DNA from: JAGRAX01 sp041391365
GTDB taxonomy: Bacteria > Bdellovibrionota_G > JALEGL01 > JAGRMV01
Assembly (NCBI GenBank): GCA_041391365.1
Contig: JAWKOC010000002.1
Span: forward strand, 248,001 to 312,000
Reading direction: 5' to 3'
Length of the DNA stretch: 64,000 bases
Position numbers and translations under genes: made by a program. Of the stretch, positions 16,877 through 25,699 are shown in pieces; the first letter of the stretch is position 1; every line of letters starts with the position of its first letter. Below the pieces are notes generated by a model. The model saw only the letters and a list, made by a program, of their open reading frames with translations, was not told the DNA's origin and made no database searches.

Positions 16877-17804
16877 CACCCATCATCAAAGCAAAGCAGA
16901 TGCCAGCTCTTTGTGGAGAAAACGGAAGCAAAATCGGACCATAGGTTTGATTTTCGGGTTCTTCTTGATGCTTGGAACCTGGAATACCCCTGCAAAGGTT
17001 TATGCCTCGGATGTGGATGAGAAAACACTTCTCATCTTGACTCATAATTTTTTTGATCAGCCTTCCCAGGCGCAGCGGTCGATTCTTCGCCAGGTGGGTC
17101 TGTTGGGAAGTTTTCACAGTGTGGGGTTTCTCTTTTCGGTAGCTCTTGGTCAGAACATGGAGTCGGAGATTCGAAGTGACGCCCTCAAAGCTCTGTTGGC
17201 CATCGATGTGAATCGATACCGACCTGTGCTTCGAATGTTGGACCGTGACACTATACAAAAATCTGACGTGGTCACGGCCATGGAAGAAATTCGTGATCCG
17301 CGATTTGTTCCAGCGTTGTGGAAAAGTCTTTCCCCCTCGGAAGATCCATCCGCTTTGTTTTATCGGATGGTCTCTCTCGGCATGGGGCTATGGTCACAGA
17401 GTGACGTAGCATTGTATGATTTTTCCAAGCTTTCTTCCACCAAGGGAAATGAGTATGTGCAAGATTTGCTTTTGTCGTCTTCTCCCGCGCAAAAACTGCA
17501 TTGGATTTATGTTGCGGGGTTGGTCCGAGACGAAGAAACTCACAAAGTGCTGTTGAAAATGCTGGAAGACAAAAATGAAGATGTTTTTGAGGCTGTGGTT
17601 TCAAGTTTGTCCCAAGGCGTGCCCGATGCTTCGCAAGCTTTGGAAAAAACACTACGCAAAGAAAAAGACGAAAAACGTAGAATGAAACTCATTGGAGGGT
17701 TGGCCAACATTGGATCCTCATTTTCCAAAAAAGCCTTGCAAGACTTTCAATCGCAAGCCAACTTCGATGAAAAACATCTGATCGAAAAAATTCTTTCTCA
17801 GTGA
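16851..17804 (+). CDS. secreted HEAT-repeat protein divergent from the tad genes
   Basis: 317 residues. After a basic stretch (WRKRKQNRT) and hydrophobic segment (IGLIFGFFLMLGTWNTPAKVYA) comes a probable signal cleavage site, so it is likely periplasmic or anchored. The body is a series of helical pairs of HEAT type: SDALKALLAID..RYRPVLRMLD, VVTAMEEIRDPRFVPALWKSL, HKVLLKMLEDKNEDVFEAVVSSLSQGVPDASQAL, KRRMKLIGGLANIGSSFSKKALQDF. Such repeats bind proteins. Its start overlaps the secretin gene head to head; a TTG at 16911 would remove the overlap and give a cleaner signal peptide. Being next to tad genes suggests an accessory role, which is inference. Confidence 0.7.
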   Translation: MRKKIAYFITHHQSKADASSLWRKRKQNRTIGLIFGFFLMLGTWNTPAKVYASDVDEKTLLILTHNFFDQPSQAQRSILRQVGLLGSFHSVGFLFSVALGQNMESEIRSDALKALLAIDVNRYRPVLRMLDRDTIQKSDVVTAMEEIRDPRFVPALWKSLSPSEDPSALFYRMVSLGMGLWSQSDVALYDFSKLSSTKGNEYVQDLLLSSSPAQKLHWIYVAGLVRDEETHKVLLKMLEDKNEDVFEAVVSSLSQGVPDASQALEKTLRKEKDEKRRMKLIGGLANIGSSFSKKALQDFQSQANFDEKHLIEKILSQ

Positions 17805-18376
17805 ATGTTTTTTCCGTCGGGATTCATGTCCAACGAAGACAATTGAGAGAGTTCAATCCCACTGGCCTTGATCACATCTTTCCACAGGGTCTGTGAGGAT
17901 CCATCAAACAACGAATGGGTTTCCAAAGGTGCCGTAAGCCAACTGCTCTGAGAAATTTCTTCTTCCAGCTGTCCTTTGCCCCATCCAGCATATCCGGAGT
18001 AGAGTCGAAAATGAGAATATCCTTTGGAGGATCGTTGATCCAGCTCTTTCAAGGTTTCCACCGAGCTGCTCAAAAAAAGTTCTTCTGACAATTGAATGCC
18101 TTCGGACAGATCGGGAGCATCATGCAAAATGAACAATTGTTGATTGTCGACCGGCCCGCCCCAATACAAATTGCGCTTGGAAAAATGATCAGAAAGTGGG
18201 TCTCCTTCAAATGCCTGGCCAAGGGTGATTTGCGTTTCTTTGTTGAGCACCAGAGCCATGGCTCCCTGCAGATCAAATTGAAACAACAGAGAAACCGTTT
18301 GAGAAAATCGTGGATCTTCCATCTGGGGCATGGAAATGAGATAGCAACTCAAAAATTCTTCACTTTTGATGATCAT
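17798..18376 (-). CDS. yqgE: YqgE/AlgH family protein
   Basis: 192 residues, the normal family length. Conserved features: FLSCYLISMPQMEDPRFSQTVSLLF at the N-terminus, MALVLNKET, the YWGGPVDNQQLFILHD signature, and YSGYAGWGKGQLEEEISQSSWL near residue 125. The family's biochemical role is not settled. An upstream TTG would overlap the preceding gene, so the ATG at 18376, eight bases after that stop, is preferred; the gene then forms a likely two-gene operon with 18385-19245. It converges with the HEAT gene with a seven-base overlap. Confidence 0.92.
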   Translation of the reverse strand: MIIKSEEFLSCYLISMPQMEDPRFSQTVSLLFQFDLQGAMALVLNKETQITLGQAFEGDPLSDHFSKRNLYWGGPVDNQQLFILHDAPDLSEGIQLSEELFLSSSVETLKELDQRSSKGYSHFRLYSGYAGWGKGQLEEEISQSSWLTAPLETHSLFDGSSQTLWKDVIKASGIELSQLSSLDMNPDGKNIH

Positions 18377-18384
18377 ACGCTTTT

Positions 18385-19245
18385 TTACCAATCAATGGGT
18401 TGAACACTTCGATCTGGGACCAGTTTTGAAATCAGTTTGAGTAAACCGCTGTGGTCATTGACTTCAAATTCCTCATCAGAAATAAACGCCGTCACTTTCC
18501 CCAATTCGGTTCCATGATAAAATTCGACACTCTTGAGAGCAACATAGTTGATGTCTACATCCACTATGCCTCGATTCCCAAAATCGCCAAATAGATTCAC
18601 GCCAGAAAAGTCTTTGACCAAAAGATTGCCGTTGGAAAGTTTTTTCAGATCAAAAGAAAATGTTCGCTCAAAAATCAAACTCTGAGCATGCTGACATTTC
18701 CCATTTCGAAAGATCGTAAACCCCCGACCCTGATTGAGGAGAATTTTGACCTTGGGTTTATCAAAAGAAATGGAATACTGGGTGCGATTCCTGTTTCGGA
18801 AATCAAGCTCAATCCCACTGATCTGATTTGGAATGGTCTCATCTGTGAAGACGGTCGAGGCCATCAATACTTCTCGAACCGAAGACTGCTCCAGCTGGAC
18901 CACGCCTGAAGGTTTGTCCATGTGCGAAGCAATCACATAGAGCATCGTATAAAACTGTTCCATTTTGGTTCGGGTCTTTTGAGGATCAAAGGTGTTGGAA
19001 AGGATCTCACGAAGGGCAGGTCCATCGGTCAAGATGCTTTTGCCTGCGAGATTTTTGAGTCCCAGAATTTTTGTTGTGACCAGCTGCATGTCCACAGGCT
19101 TGGGTTTGGTTACGGCTTTTTCGTCTTTGGTATTTTTGTCCTGCTCAGAGCAAAGCGAGGCCACCGGATCGGTCTCATCCGCATAAAGACCCATGCTCGA
19201 AAGAATCAAAGCCCCAAAGATGGCAAAAATGACAAATTGTTTCAT
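18385..19245 (-). CDS. secreted protein of unknown function upstream of yqgE
   Basis: 286 residues with a signal peptide (MKQFVIFAIFGALILSSMGLYA) and a mature part starting DETDPVASLCSEQDK. I recognise no domain. The second half is rich in beta-strand-like segments (GIELDFRNRNRTQYSISFDKPK, RTFSFDLKKLSNGNLLVKDFSG, VDVDINYVALKSVEFYHG), reminiscent of a periplasmic or outer-membrane beta-fold. GGAG lies eight bases before the ATG at 19245. It ends eight bases before yqgE. Confidence 0.65.
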   Translation of the reverse strand: MKQFVIFAIFGALILSSMGLYADETDPVASLCSEQDKNTKDEKAVTKPKPVDMQLVTTKILGLKNLAGKSILTDGPALREILSNTFDPQKTRTKMEQFYTMLYVIASHMDKPSGVVQLEQSSVREVLMASTVFTDETIPNQISGIELDFRNRNRTQYSISFDKPKVKILLNQGRGFTIFRNGKCQHAQSLIFERTFSFDLKKLSNGNLLVKDFSGVNLFGDFGNRGIVDVDINYVALKSVEFYHGTELGKVTAFISDEEFEVNDHSGLLKLISKLVPDRSVQPIDW

Positions 19246-19425
19246 GTGTGAACTCCATAGTATCAAGGAATATCAGAGAAAGTTACTTAAAAACTACTCT
19301 CTTGGATTGGAAAATTCCAAGCGCGGTATCTCTTTGATTTGATACTTTGTGTTTTCAAAATAAAACCAGTCATCTTGAATTGCAAGGCGTAAGCTGAGGG
19401 TATTTGCTGCGTAGAATTTTGTGAT

Positions 19426-19525
19426 TTTCAACTGTGGTACCGAGGGTCGGACTCGATACCCGAGCAAGAAAGCCTAAATCGCTGCGCTCCTAAGGCTTTT
19501 TAAGCTCAGGGTACGGGACGTGTTT
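19426..19525. repeat. 100-bp direct repeat, copy 1, carrying a tRNA-Leu 3' end
   Basis: 98 of 100 positions match the copy at 19563-19662. It includes the last 22 bases (with CCA) of the tRNA-Leu gene at 19708 (TGGTACCGAGGGTCGGACTC...), followed by an unrelated stretch with an AAAGCCT...AGGCTTT inverted repeat. Its left flank (from 19404) also matches the flank of the real tRNA. Looks like repeated duplication or integration at the tRNA 3' end. Confidence 0.85.
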
Positions 19526-19562
19526 TTTCCTTAAGTTTCTTGCGACGTAGGTAAAGTAAGAA

Positions 19563-19662
19563 TTTCAACTGTGGTACCGAGGGTCGGACTCGATACCCGA
19601 GCAAGAAAGCCTAAATCGCTGCGCTCCTAAGGCTTTCTAAGCTCAGGGCACGGGACGTGTTT
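19563..19662. repeat. 100-bp direct repeat, copy 2, carrying a tRNA-Leu 3' end
   Basis: Second copy of the unit, differing at two positions (both T to C). It carries the same tRNA-Leu 3' terminal segment but lacks the longer left flank shared by copy 1 and the genuine tRNA. Confidence 0.85.
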
Positions 19663-19707
19663 GTTGCTGTGGGTGGTTGCTGCGTAGAATTTTGTGATTT
19701 TCAACTG

Positions 19708-19798
19708 TGGTACCGAGGGTCGGACTCGAACCGACACGGGCAGGTTAATGCCCTCGGGATTTTAAGTCCCGTGCGTCTACCAATTTCGCCACCCCGGC
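19708..19798 (-). tRNA. tRNA-Leu (anticodon TAA)
   Basis: Minus-strand cloverleaf with acceptor GCCGGGG pairing with CCTCGGT (two G-U pairs), anticodon stem CGGGA/TCCCG around loop CTTAAAA (anticodon TAA), a long variable arm as in class II tRNAs, T-loop TTCGAGT and encoded CCA. Length 91 with CCA. Confidence 0.95.
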
Positions 19799-19899
19799 AG
19801 GTTTTTCGGCTGGAGCTTGCGTAAAAACCAAGCCCCGTCTGGAGAGACTCGGTTGTACTCAAGTTGGTCCAAATCATCAAGCGAAGAATCTTTTCCCAC

Positions 19900-22656
19900 C
19901 TAGGGAAGGGGATGGCCCTGGTGATCCACGATCACGACCGTGCCCAATTTCAGCGACCGAACGCTGTTTTCGAAACTGGGCAAATCCCCTACCACGACAA
20001 AAATCATCGTGTTTTCATCGAAAAGCTGCTGGGCTTCTTCTTCAACCTCTTTGCGTTTCATGGACATGATTTCGTTCGCATATCCTTGGTAGTAGTTTTC
20101 GGGGTATCCAGATTCGATCACATTCCTCATGTGACTGAGGATGGAATCGTTGGTTTCCCAGTTTCCTCCCAGTTTCATGGCATAGTTGTTTCGATTTTTT
20201 TCAAATTCACCGTCTTTGATCGGGCGTGTTTTTTTGGAAACGCCTCTGAATTCTTTCATCAATTCAACGATGGACTGAGCTGTTTTGTCTTTTTGAACTT
20301 GGGTACGCAGAACAAAACGTGCCTGATGCTCGAGGTTGTCGATCGATGCAGAAGCACCGTACGTCCATCCTTTGTCTTCTCTCAGATTCATGTTGATGCG
20401 ATTGGTGAATCGAGCCCCTGCAATGATGTCATTGGCCATGAGTATGGTTGAGCGTTCTTTTGCCCCAATCGGATCAAGAAGTCTGGCGACGTTGATGGCG
20501 GTTTGGCTGGCTCCCTCTACATGGCTGAGATAAAAAATGGGTTTGTGTTTTTGTATGGGAAGTGTGGCTATGGAGCTACGTTCAACTTGTGATCCCTTCC
20601 ATGATCCAAAACTTTTTTGTGCCAAGGCAACCAACTCTTCCATGGCAAGATCCCCCACAACAAACAATCGTGCATTTTGTGGAGAGAAAAAGCGATGATA
20701 CTCCTCCACACAATCTTTTTGCGTGATGCTTTTTACACTGCTCTCGTACCCGATCCCTCCTGCAGGAGCACCATAGGGATGATCTTTGGGAAAAAGAAGT
20801 GTGGGGGTGATCCGGGACGCAACGGTGGTTTGCTTGGCTTCTCCTTTGAGAAGATCTTCCAGTTGTTCTTGTTGAATGCGAAGAAAATCTTTGGGATTCA
20901 TTTTGGGAGAAAGAACGATTTCAGAAAAAAGCAAAAATGATTTTTCTGCATTGGCTTTGAGATTGGACATGCTCACCACAAATTCATCGGTGTTGATGCT
21001 GGTTCCGATGTCCGCACCAATTTTTTCCATGTGAATGTTGAGCTGTTTGAGATCTTTGCTTTTGGATGCCTCATTGAGAAGGTCGATGGTCAATCTTCCC
21101 AGCCCTTCCTTCCCTTTTGGATCGGCAGAAAAACCTCCTTTGATCACAAGGTCTACGGACATCAATGGACTGTTTTCTCGACGAGCCAACACAATTTCCA
21201 GTCCATTGCTGAGTCTTGATCGTTCAATGTCAGGGAATGTGGCTTTGGGCATGTCGGTAGGCAAAGGCAAAGTCGAGCGGTCGAGTTTGTGGGCATCGGC
21301 TTTGTAGGTTGGAAAGGGTTGAATCTCGAGTGCCAAGTCACCATTGGAGATCCATTTCACGAAACTTTTGTGAGCTTTTTTGGCGCTCACTCGTTGAATG
21401 GTTTCCAGTTCTTTTTTGAAAGCCGATGGATCGCCATAGTAGGTTTGATAGTAGGCAAGGATCTGGGCCTTTCCGTGAGCACCACCTACTTTTTCAAGAA
21501 GTCGAATTTGAGCGTTGAGGGTTCGGGATTTGGAAAGTTCGATTTCAGAGGTCGTGAACTTTTTCTTGAGGGCTTTGTTGATTTCTTTTCTGAGCGCTTC
21601 TTCAACTTTTTCTAGAGGAACGCCCGGTTTTGCGGTTGCATCTACAATAAAAAGAGAAGCGATTTCCAAGGACAACAATCCTGCGCTCACGTCCGATGCC
21701 AGCGACTGATCCACCACCAAACTTTGGTACAGGCGAGAGGTTTGTCCTCCGCCCAAAACATCGGCGACAATTTCAAGATCAGTCAGTTCAGAGTCTCTCA
21801 ATCCAGGCACATTCCATACCAAATGAATTCGAGGCAAGGGAACACGGTCCTGAGCAATCACGCGGCTGCTTTGAGTTCGTTTTGCAACCCATTGATCCAA
21901 GCGAGCAAGTGGGGGGCCGGGTTGAATGCTTTCAAAGTAGAGTTTGGCTTTGCTCAGCGCCACACTAGGCGAAACATCTCCTGCAATCACAAGCACTGCG
22001 TTGGAAGGTCCATAGTGAGAGGAAAACCATTCTTTGACGTCTTCCAACGTTGCTCGATCCAAATCTTCCATGGATCCAATGGGAAGCCACTGATAGGGAT
22101 GGCCGTCCGGAAACGAAGATTTCAAAATGATTTCCGAAGCAATGCCATAGGGAACTTGGTGAGATTGTCGTTTTTCATTTTTTACGACTTTCAATTGTTC
22201 ATCGAGACGAGCTTGACTGATGGCTTTGAGAAAATGTCCCATCCGATCCGATTCTAAAAACAATGCTGTGTCCAATGCATTGGTCGGGACGGTTTGATAG
22301 TAGTTGGTTTGATCCAGGCTGGTGGTTCCATTGACATCTGTCGCACCAATTTTTTCCAAGCCGTTGAAATAGTCTTCGTTGAAATGTTCGCTGCCCTGAA
22401 ACATCAAATGTTCAAACAGATGAGCAAAACCCGTTTTGCCTACTTTCTCATCTTTGGACCCAACGTGGTACCACACGCTTACCGCAACCACAGGAGCTTT
22501 GTGATCTTCATGAACCACCACAGTCAGTCCATTGTCCAGGACAAAGGTTTGATACGGCAATTGAATTTGATTCAAATCCAACCCAAAACAAGAGATGGAA
22601 AAAAACAGGAAGGAGAAAAGACACCCCAAAAGCATCTTGATGTTAAGTTTTTTCAT
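19900..22656 (-). CDS. M16 family zinc metalloprotease (pitrilysin-like, two-domain)
   Basis: 918 residues from the ATG at 22656, which gives a signal peptide (MKKLNIKMLLGCLFSFLFFS). The N-terminal M16 half has the inverted zinc motif HLFEH in GFAHLFEHLMFQGSEHF near residue 80 and the downstream Glu region VVKNEKRQSHQVPYG. A second M16-like half starts near residue 480 (RSRLSNGLEIVLARRENSPLMSVDLVIKGG) and lacks HxxEH, as expected for the inactive partner half. The protein is therefore a periplasmic clamshell peptidase degrading short peptides. GAACTCTTTC-type spacing upstream is unremarkable. The gene is monocistronic in this window, convergent with nothing and divergent from the gene at 22722. 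Confidence 0.9.
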   Translation of the reverse strand: MKKLNIKMLLGCLFSFLFFSISCFGLDLNQIQLPYQTFVLDNGLTVVVHEDHKAPVVAVSVWYHVGSKDEKVGKTGFAHLFEHLMFQGSEHFNEDYFNGLEKIGATDVNGTTSLDQTNYYQTVPTNALDTALFLESDRMGHFLKAISQARLDEQLKVVKNEKRQSHQVPYGIASEIILKSSFPDGHPYQWLPIGSMEDLDRATLEDVKEWFSSHYGPSNAVLVIAGDVSPSVALSKAKLYFESIQPGPPLARLDQWVAKRTQSSRVIAQDRVPLPRIHLVWNVPGLRDSELTDLEIVADVLGGGQTSRLYQSLVVDQSLASDVSAGLLSLEIASLFIVDATAKPGVPLEKVEEALRKEINKALKKKFTTSEIELSKSRTLNAQIRLLEKVGGAHGKAQILAYYQTYYGDPSAFKKELETIQRVSAKKAHKSFVKWISNGDLALEIQPFPTYKADAHKLDRSTLPLPTDMPKATFPDIERSRLSNGLEIVLARRENSPLMSVDLVIKGGFSADPKGKEGLGRLTIDLLNEASKSKDLKQLNIHMEKIGADIGTSINTDEFVVSMSNLKANAEKSFLLFSEIVLSPKMNPKDFLRIQQEQLEDLLKGEAKQTTVASRITPTLLFPKDHPYGAPAGGIGYESSVKSITQKDCVEEYHRFFSPQNARLFVVGDLAMEELVALAQKSFGSWKGSQVERSSIATLPIQKHKPIFYLSHVEGASQTAINVARLLDPIGAKERSTILMANDIIAGARFTNRINMNLREDKGWTYGASASIDNLEHQARFVLRTQVQKDKTAQSIVELMKEFRGVSKKTRPIKDGEFEKNRNNYAMKLGGNWETNDSILSHMRNVIESGYPENYYQGYANEIMSMKRKEVEEEAQQLFDENTMIFVVVGDLPSFENSVRSLKLGTVVIVDHQGHPLP

Positions 22657-22721
22657 TGTGAACTCTTTCTTTCTGACGTGCTGAGCGTGTTGGCCAGCCC
22701 CTTGCAAAATAACGTGGCAAC

Positions 22722-23774
22722 ATGTTTTATGATCTTCTCATAGATGTCAAACTTCAAGGGCGATTGAAATCTTTTCCTCTTGGAAAACAACCACTTAGCA
22801 TGGGGGCAGGCCTGGAAAACGATATCGTTTTGATCGACCGAAATCTGGACGATGCTTGTGGTTCTGTTCGAAAAATAGACCGAAACTACTACTGGGTTTC
22901 TTCAGGGGAAGAAACAGCTGTCCCCATTCTTCATCGGTGGATGGATATGGGATCTTTTCGAATCAAAATTCAAAAAAATCGAGTTGCCCTGAGCATGTTG
23001 GTGTTGTTGGCTGCATGTTTGGTGTTGATGTTGATCGGCTCTGCCCTGGGCCATGCTCGAGTCAGGACGGTAGCAAAAGAAGATCCCACCACCGTCTATC
23101 AACTTCCCTCCAAGGAAAAACATGGGTGGCTCCAAAAAACGGAGCCTTTTTTGCCGATGGTTTCCTACCACTTTGATCTGGACAAAGTTCATGAACCGCT
23201 GATGTTGCATTTTTCGGTGGGAAATGTTTCTTCCAGGCAGCTCGGTGTGTTCATCAACCGAACTTTTGTAGATTTTGCACCTGGTTGTGAGGGATGTTGG
23301 TCGAAGAGTTCTAGTATTTCCTTGCCAAGTGAATTTTTGCGCGGTGGAAAGAATCTTGTTCAATTTCAGATGAATGATCCGCAAGCTTGGGGTGTTCGAG
23401 ATGTATTTCTCTCTCTTTCTGAGGCACATTCCCAGAAAGAAATGGAACTATCGGAGGAGTTTCGTTTGGCCAAAAAACTTTTTGATGAGAGGCATCTTCA
23501 GGTAGGCAATTTGCTTCGAGCTCATGATCTTTTGTCACAATGGATGGCCAGCAAAAAACAAAAATTAGAGACGGTCACCGAACAGGAGTCGGATCTTCTG
23601 CGCTCGATCGAGAAGACGTTTGAGGAGGATTCAAGAGCCAGACACATGATGTTGGAAAAATGGGTGGTGGAAGAAAAATATGAAAAAGCAAGGCAGTGGT
23701 TTGAAGTTATGAAAATGGAGTACCCAGAAAACTATCTTCGAAGGAGTCGAGATTTGATGGAGTCCATTCGATGA
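22722..23774 (+). CDS. single-pass membrane protein with FHA-like N-terminus
   Basis: 350 residues. Residues 1-85 have the strand pattern of a cytoplasmic FHA or FHA-like domain (LKSFPLGKQPLSMGAGLENDIVLIDRNLDD...SVRKIDRNYYWVSS) but lack the canonical GR..S..H set. A membrane helix follows at about 88-108 (ALSMLVLLAACLVLMLIGSALG). The exterior part contains a strand-rich stretch, with two Cys in GCEGCW, and a long helical C-terminus with TPR-like pattern. This topology recalls YscD/PrgH-type or Tad/T2S accessory proteins. It overlaps the next gene, of similar architecture, by four bases (ATGA). Whether the pair serves the tad machine 6 kb away is inference. Confidence 0.6.
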   Translation: MFYDLLIDVKLQGRLKSFPLGKQPLSMGAGLENDIVLIDRNLDDACGSVRKIDRNYYWVSSGEETAVPILHRWMDMGSFRIKIQKNRVALSMLVLLAACLVLMLIGSALGHARVRTVAKEDPTTVYQLPSKEKHGWLQKTEPFLPMVSYHFDLDKVHEPLMLHFSVGNVSSRQLGVFINRTFVDFAPGCEGCWSKSSSISLPSEFLRGGKNLVQFQMNDPQAWGVRDVFLSLSEAHSQKEMELSEEFRLAKKLFDERHLQVGNLLRAHDLLSQWMASKKQKLETVTEQESDLLRSIEKTFEEDSRARHMMLEKWVVEEKYEKARQWFEVMKMEYPENYLRRSRDLMESIR

Positions 23775-24661
23775 AAAACTCCATTCTCGTTTGGCTCATG
23801 TATCGGGATCAAGACCAAGAAGTATTGCAAAAAATAGCACTACCCCTGCATAGCCATGAGCTTCAAGTAGGGGAACACTGGATCTCTTATCACATTGACA
23901 AGAGTCAGAACGTGGAAATGGTTCATCACTCCGAAAACATGCGAGAGGTTAGATTGTATCAAGAAGGGCATATGTTTTTTCGATCCTTCAAAAAGATAGG
24001 ATCTTCCTATGTTCCTCGATTTTTGGTAGCTATGCTTTTGTTGGGATTTTTGGTCCTCAAAGTGTTTTATCAGCAGATCAAGCTTATTCAGCAGCAATCT
24101 GTGCACAATGACAGAACAGTGGATGGGAACTTATCTTTGGATGACTTTTCACAGGTCTACGCATTTTCTTTTCCTCTTCAAGAAGAAAATATTGTGGTGC
24201 AAGATGTTCATGTGCCCGAGACTCCAAAACCTTTGTCAGTGGACGGGAAAGAAGAGAACTTTGGAAAAAGTTATCAAACTTTTTTGGCAGGAAATTTTGA
24301 TCAGGGTGTTCAAAATTTTGAAAAAGACATGTCGATGTATTCCCGTCCACAAAAAATTCTAGCCAAAACGTTGGTTTCTCAAGTGTATCTAGAAAAATGT
24401 CAGAAGTCTTATGCTCGAAAAGATTGGGAGCATGCATTCAAGTATTGTGAAAAAGCCTGTCAGGATCCTTCGACTCGATCCAAAGCTACGCTGCTTCTTG
24501 GTCAAATGGATGTGCAGTTGGAAAAAATATTTTATCGAGCCTACATGATGGAAGATGTTCAGCCCAATGAATCCAAACAAATGTATCAGCAGCTTGTGCT
24601 TCTGGTGCCCTCCCAAAACTCTTGGAGAAGCAAAGCTCAAAAAAGACTGGAACGTCTATGA
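23771..24661 (+). CDS. single-pass membrane protein with TPR-like C-terminus
   Basis: 296 residues. Same layout as the preceding gene: about 80 cytoplasmic residues with strand pattern, a membrane helix at about 85-105 (VPRFLVAMLLLGFLVLKVFY), and an external helical region with TPR-like pairs (NFGKSYQTFLAGNFDQGVQNFEKD, LEKCQKSYARKDWEHAFKYCEKACQD). Starts by ATGA overlap, so translation is coupled to 22722-23774. It converges with ruvB. No enzymatic motif; a scaffold or secretion accessory role is likely but not shown. Confidence 0.6.
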   Translation: MKNSILVWLMYRDQDQEVLQKIALPLHSHELQVGEHWISYHIDKSQNVEMVHHSENMREVRLYQEGHMFFRSFKKIGSSYVPRFLVAMLLLGFLVLKVFYQQIKLIQQQSVHNDRTVDGNLSLDDFSQVYAFSFPLQEENIVVQDVHVPETPKPLSVDGKEENFGKSYQTFLAGNFDQGVQNFEKDMSMYSRPQKILAKTLVSQVYLEKCQKSYARKDWEHAFKYCEKACQDPSTRSKATLLLGQMDVQLEKIFYRAYMMEDVQPNESKQMYQQLVLLVPSQNSWRSKAQKRLERL

Positions 24662-25699
24662 CCAGAGATCTTCTTGATCTTGGTTTTTTTTGTCCAATTT
24701 CAAGTGATCGAATGCTTTTGCTGTGGCAACGCGGCCACGAGGAGTGCGAATCAAAAAACCGCCCTGCAATAAAAAAGGTTCGTATACTTCTTCTAGCGTA
24801 TGGCTTTCTTCGCTCAATGAAGATGCGAGAGTGTCCAATCCAACAGGACCTCCCTCAAATTTTTCAATCAGAGTTTGAAGAATTCTTCGATCCATCGAAT
24901 CAAATCCTTCGTGGTCTACTTCCATCATGGTCAGCGCAGATTGTGCCGACACCAAGTCAATGTGCCCATTGCCTTTGACTTGAGCGTAGTCGCGTGTTCG
25001 TTTGAGCAATCTGTTTGCAATTCGTGGTGTCCCACGAGAACGCCGTGCAATTTCATATGCGGCTTGTTCATCGATGCTGATTCTAAGAATATGAGCAGAC
25101 CGAACCACAATTTTTACCAATTCTTTGTGCTCATAAAACTCCAATCTTTCAATCACACCAAAGCGATCGCGAAGAGGGGAGGTAAGCAGTCCCGTTCGTG
25201 TGGTTGCACCCACCAAGGTAAACGGTGCGAGATCAATTTTGATGGAACGTGCAGAAGGACCTTGGCCAATCAAAATGTCCAACTTGCAGTCCTCCATCGC
25301 CTGGTAGAGAATTTCTTCGACCGATCGGTTCAAGCGATGAATTTCGTCGATGAACAAAACATCTTTGGGTTCGAGACTGGTCAAGATGGCAGCGAGGTCT
25401 CCAGCTTTTTCAATGACCGGTCCGGAGGTTGACTTGATTTGTACCCCTAGCTCATGGGCGATGATGTTGGCCAAAGTGGTTTTTCCTAGACCAGGAGGGC
25501 CACAAAACAAGCTATGATCCATGGCTTCTTCTCTTTGTTTGGAAGCCTGGATGAACACTTCCAGTTTCCTTTTGATTTTTTCTTGACCTACATAGTCCGT
25601 CAAACGTTGAGGTCTGAGAGAAACTTCTGTGCCCGTTTCCTCAAGAGCTAGCTTTTGTCCCTGGACCAAACTCCTGTCTGATCGTTCATGATCCATCAT
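24656..25699 (-). CDS. ruvB: Holliday junction branch migration helicase RuvB
   Basis: 347 residues. RuvB motor of the RuvAB complex. Visible: LRPQRLTDYVGQEKIK, Walker A CGPPGLGKTTLANIIAHELG, Walker B VLFIDEIHRLN, sensor 1 VGATTRTGLLTSPLRDRFG with arginine finger, and the C-terminal winged helix LLQGGFLIRTPRGRVAT. The start overlaps the ruvA stop by four bases. Order ruvC-ruvA-ruvB preceded by yebC, on one strand, is a widespread arrangement. Cytoplasmic DNA repair and recombination. Confidence 0.97.
   Translation of the reverse strand: MMDHERSDRSLVQGQKLALEETGTEVSLRPQRLTDYVGQEKIKRKLEVFIQASKQREEAMDHSLFCGPPGLGKTTLANIIAHELGVQIKSTSGPVIEKAGDLAAILTSLEPKDVLFIDEIHRLNRSVEEILYQAMEDCKLDILIGQGPSARSIKIDLAPFTLVGATTRTGLLTSPLRDRFGVIERLEFYEHKELVKIVVRSAHILRISIDEQAAYEIARRSRGTPRIANRLLKRTRDYAQVKGNGHIDLVSAQSALTMMEVDHEGFDSMDRRILQTLIEKFEGGPVGLDTLASSLSEESHTLEEVYEPFLLQGGFLIRTPRGRVATAKAFDHLKLDKKNQDQEDLWS

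Noticed and set aside
19426..19662. CRISPR-like array
   Set aside because: Only two 100-bp units, carrying tRNA sequence, with no short regular repeats, spacers or cas genes.
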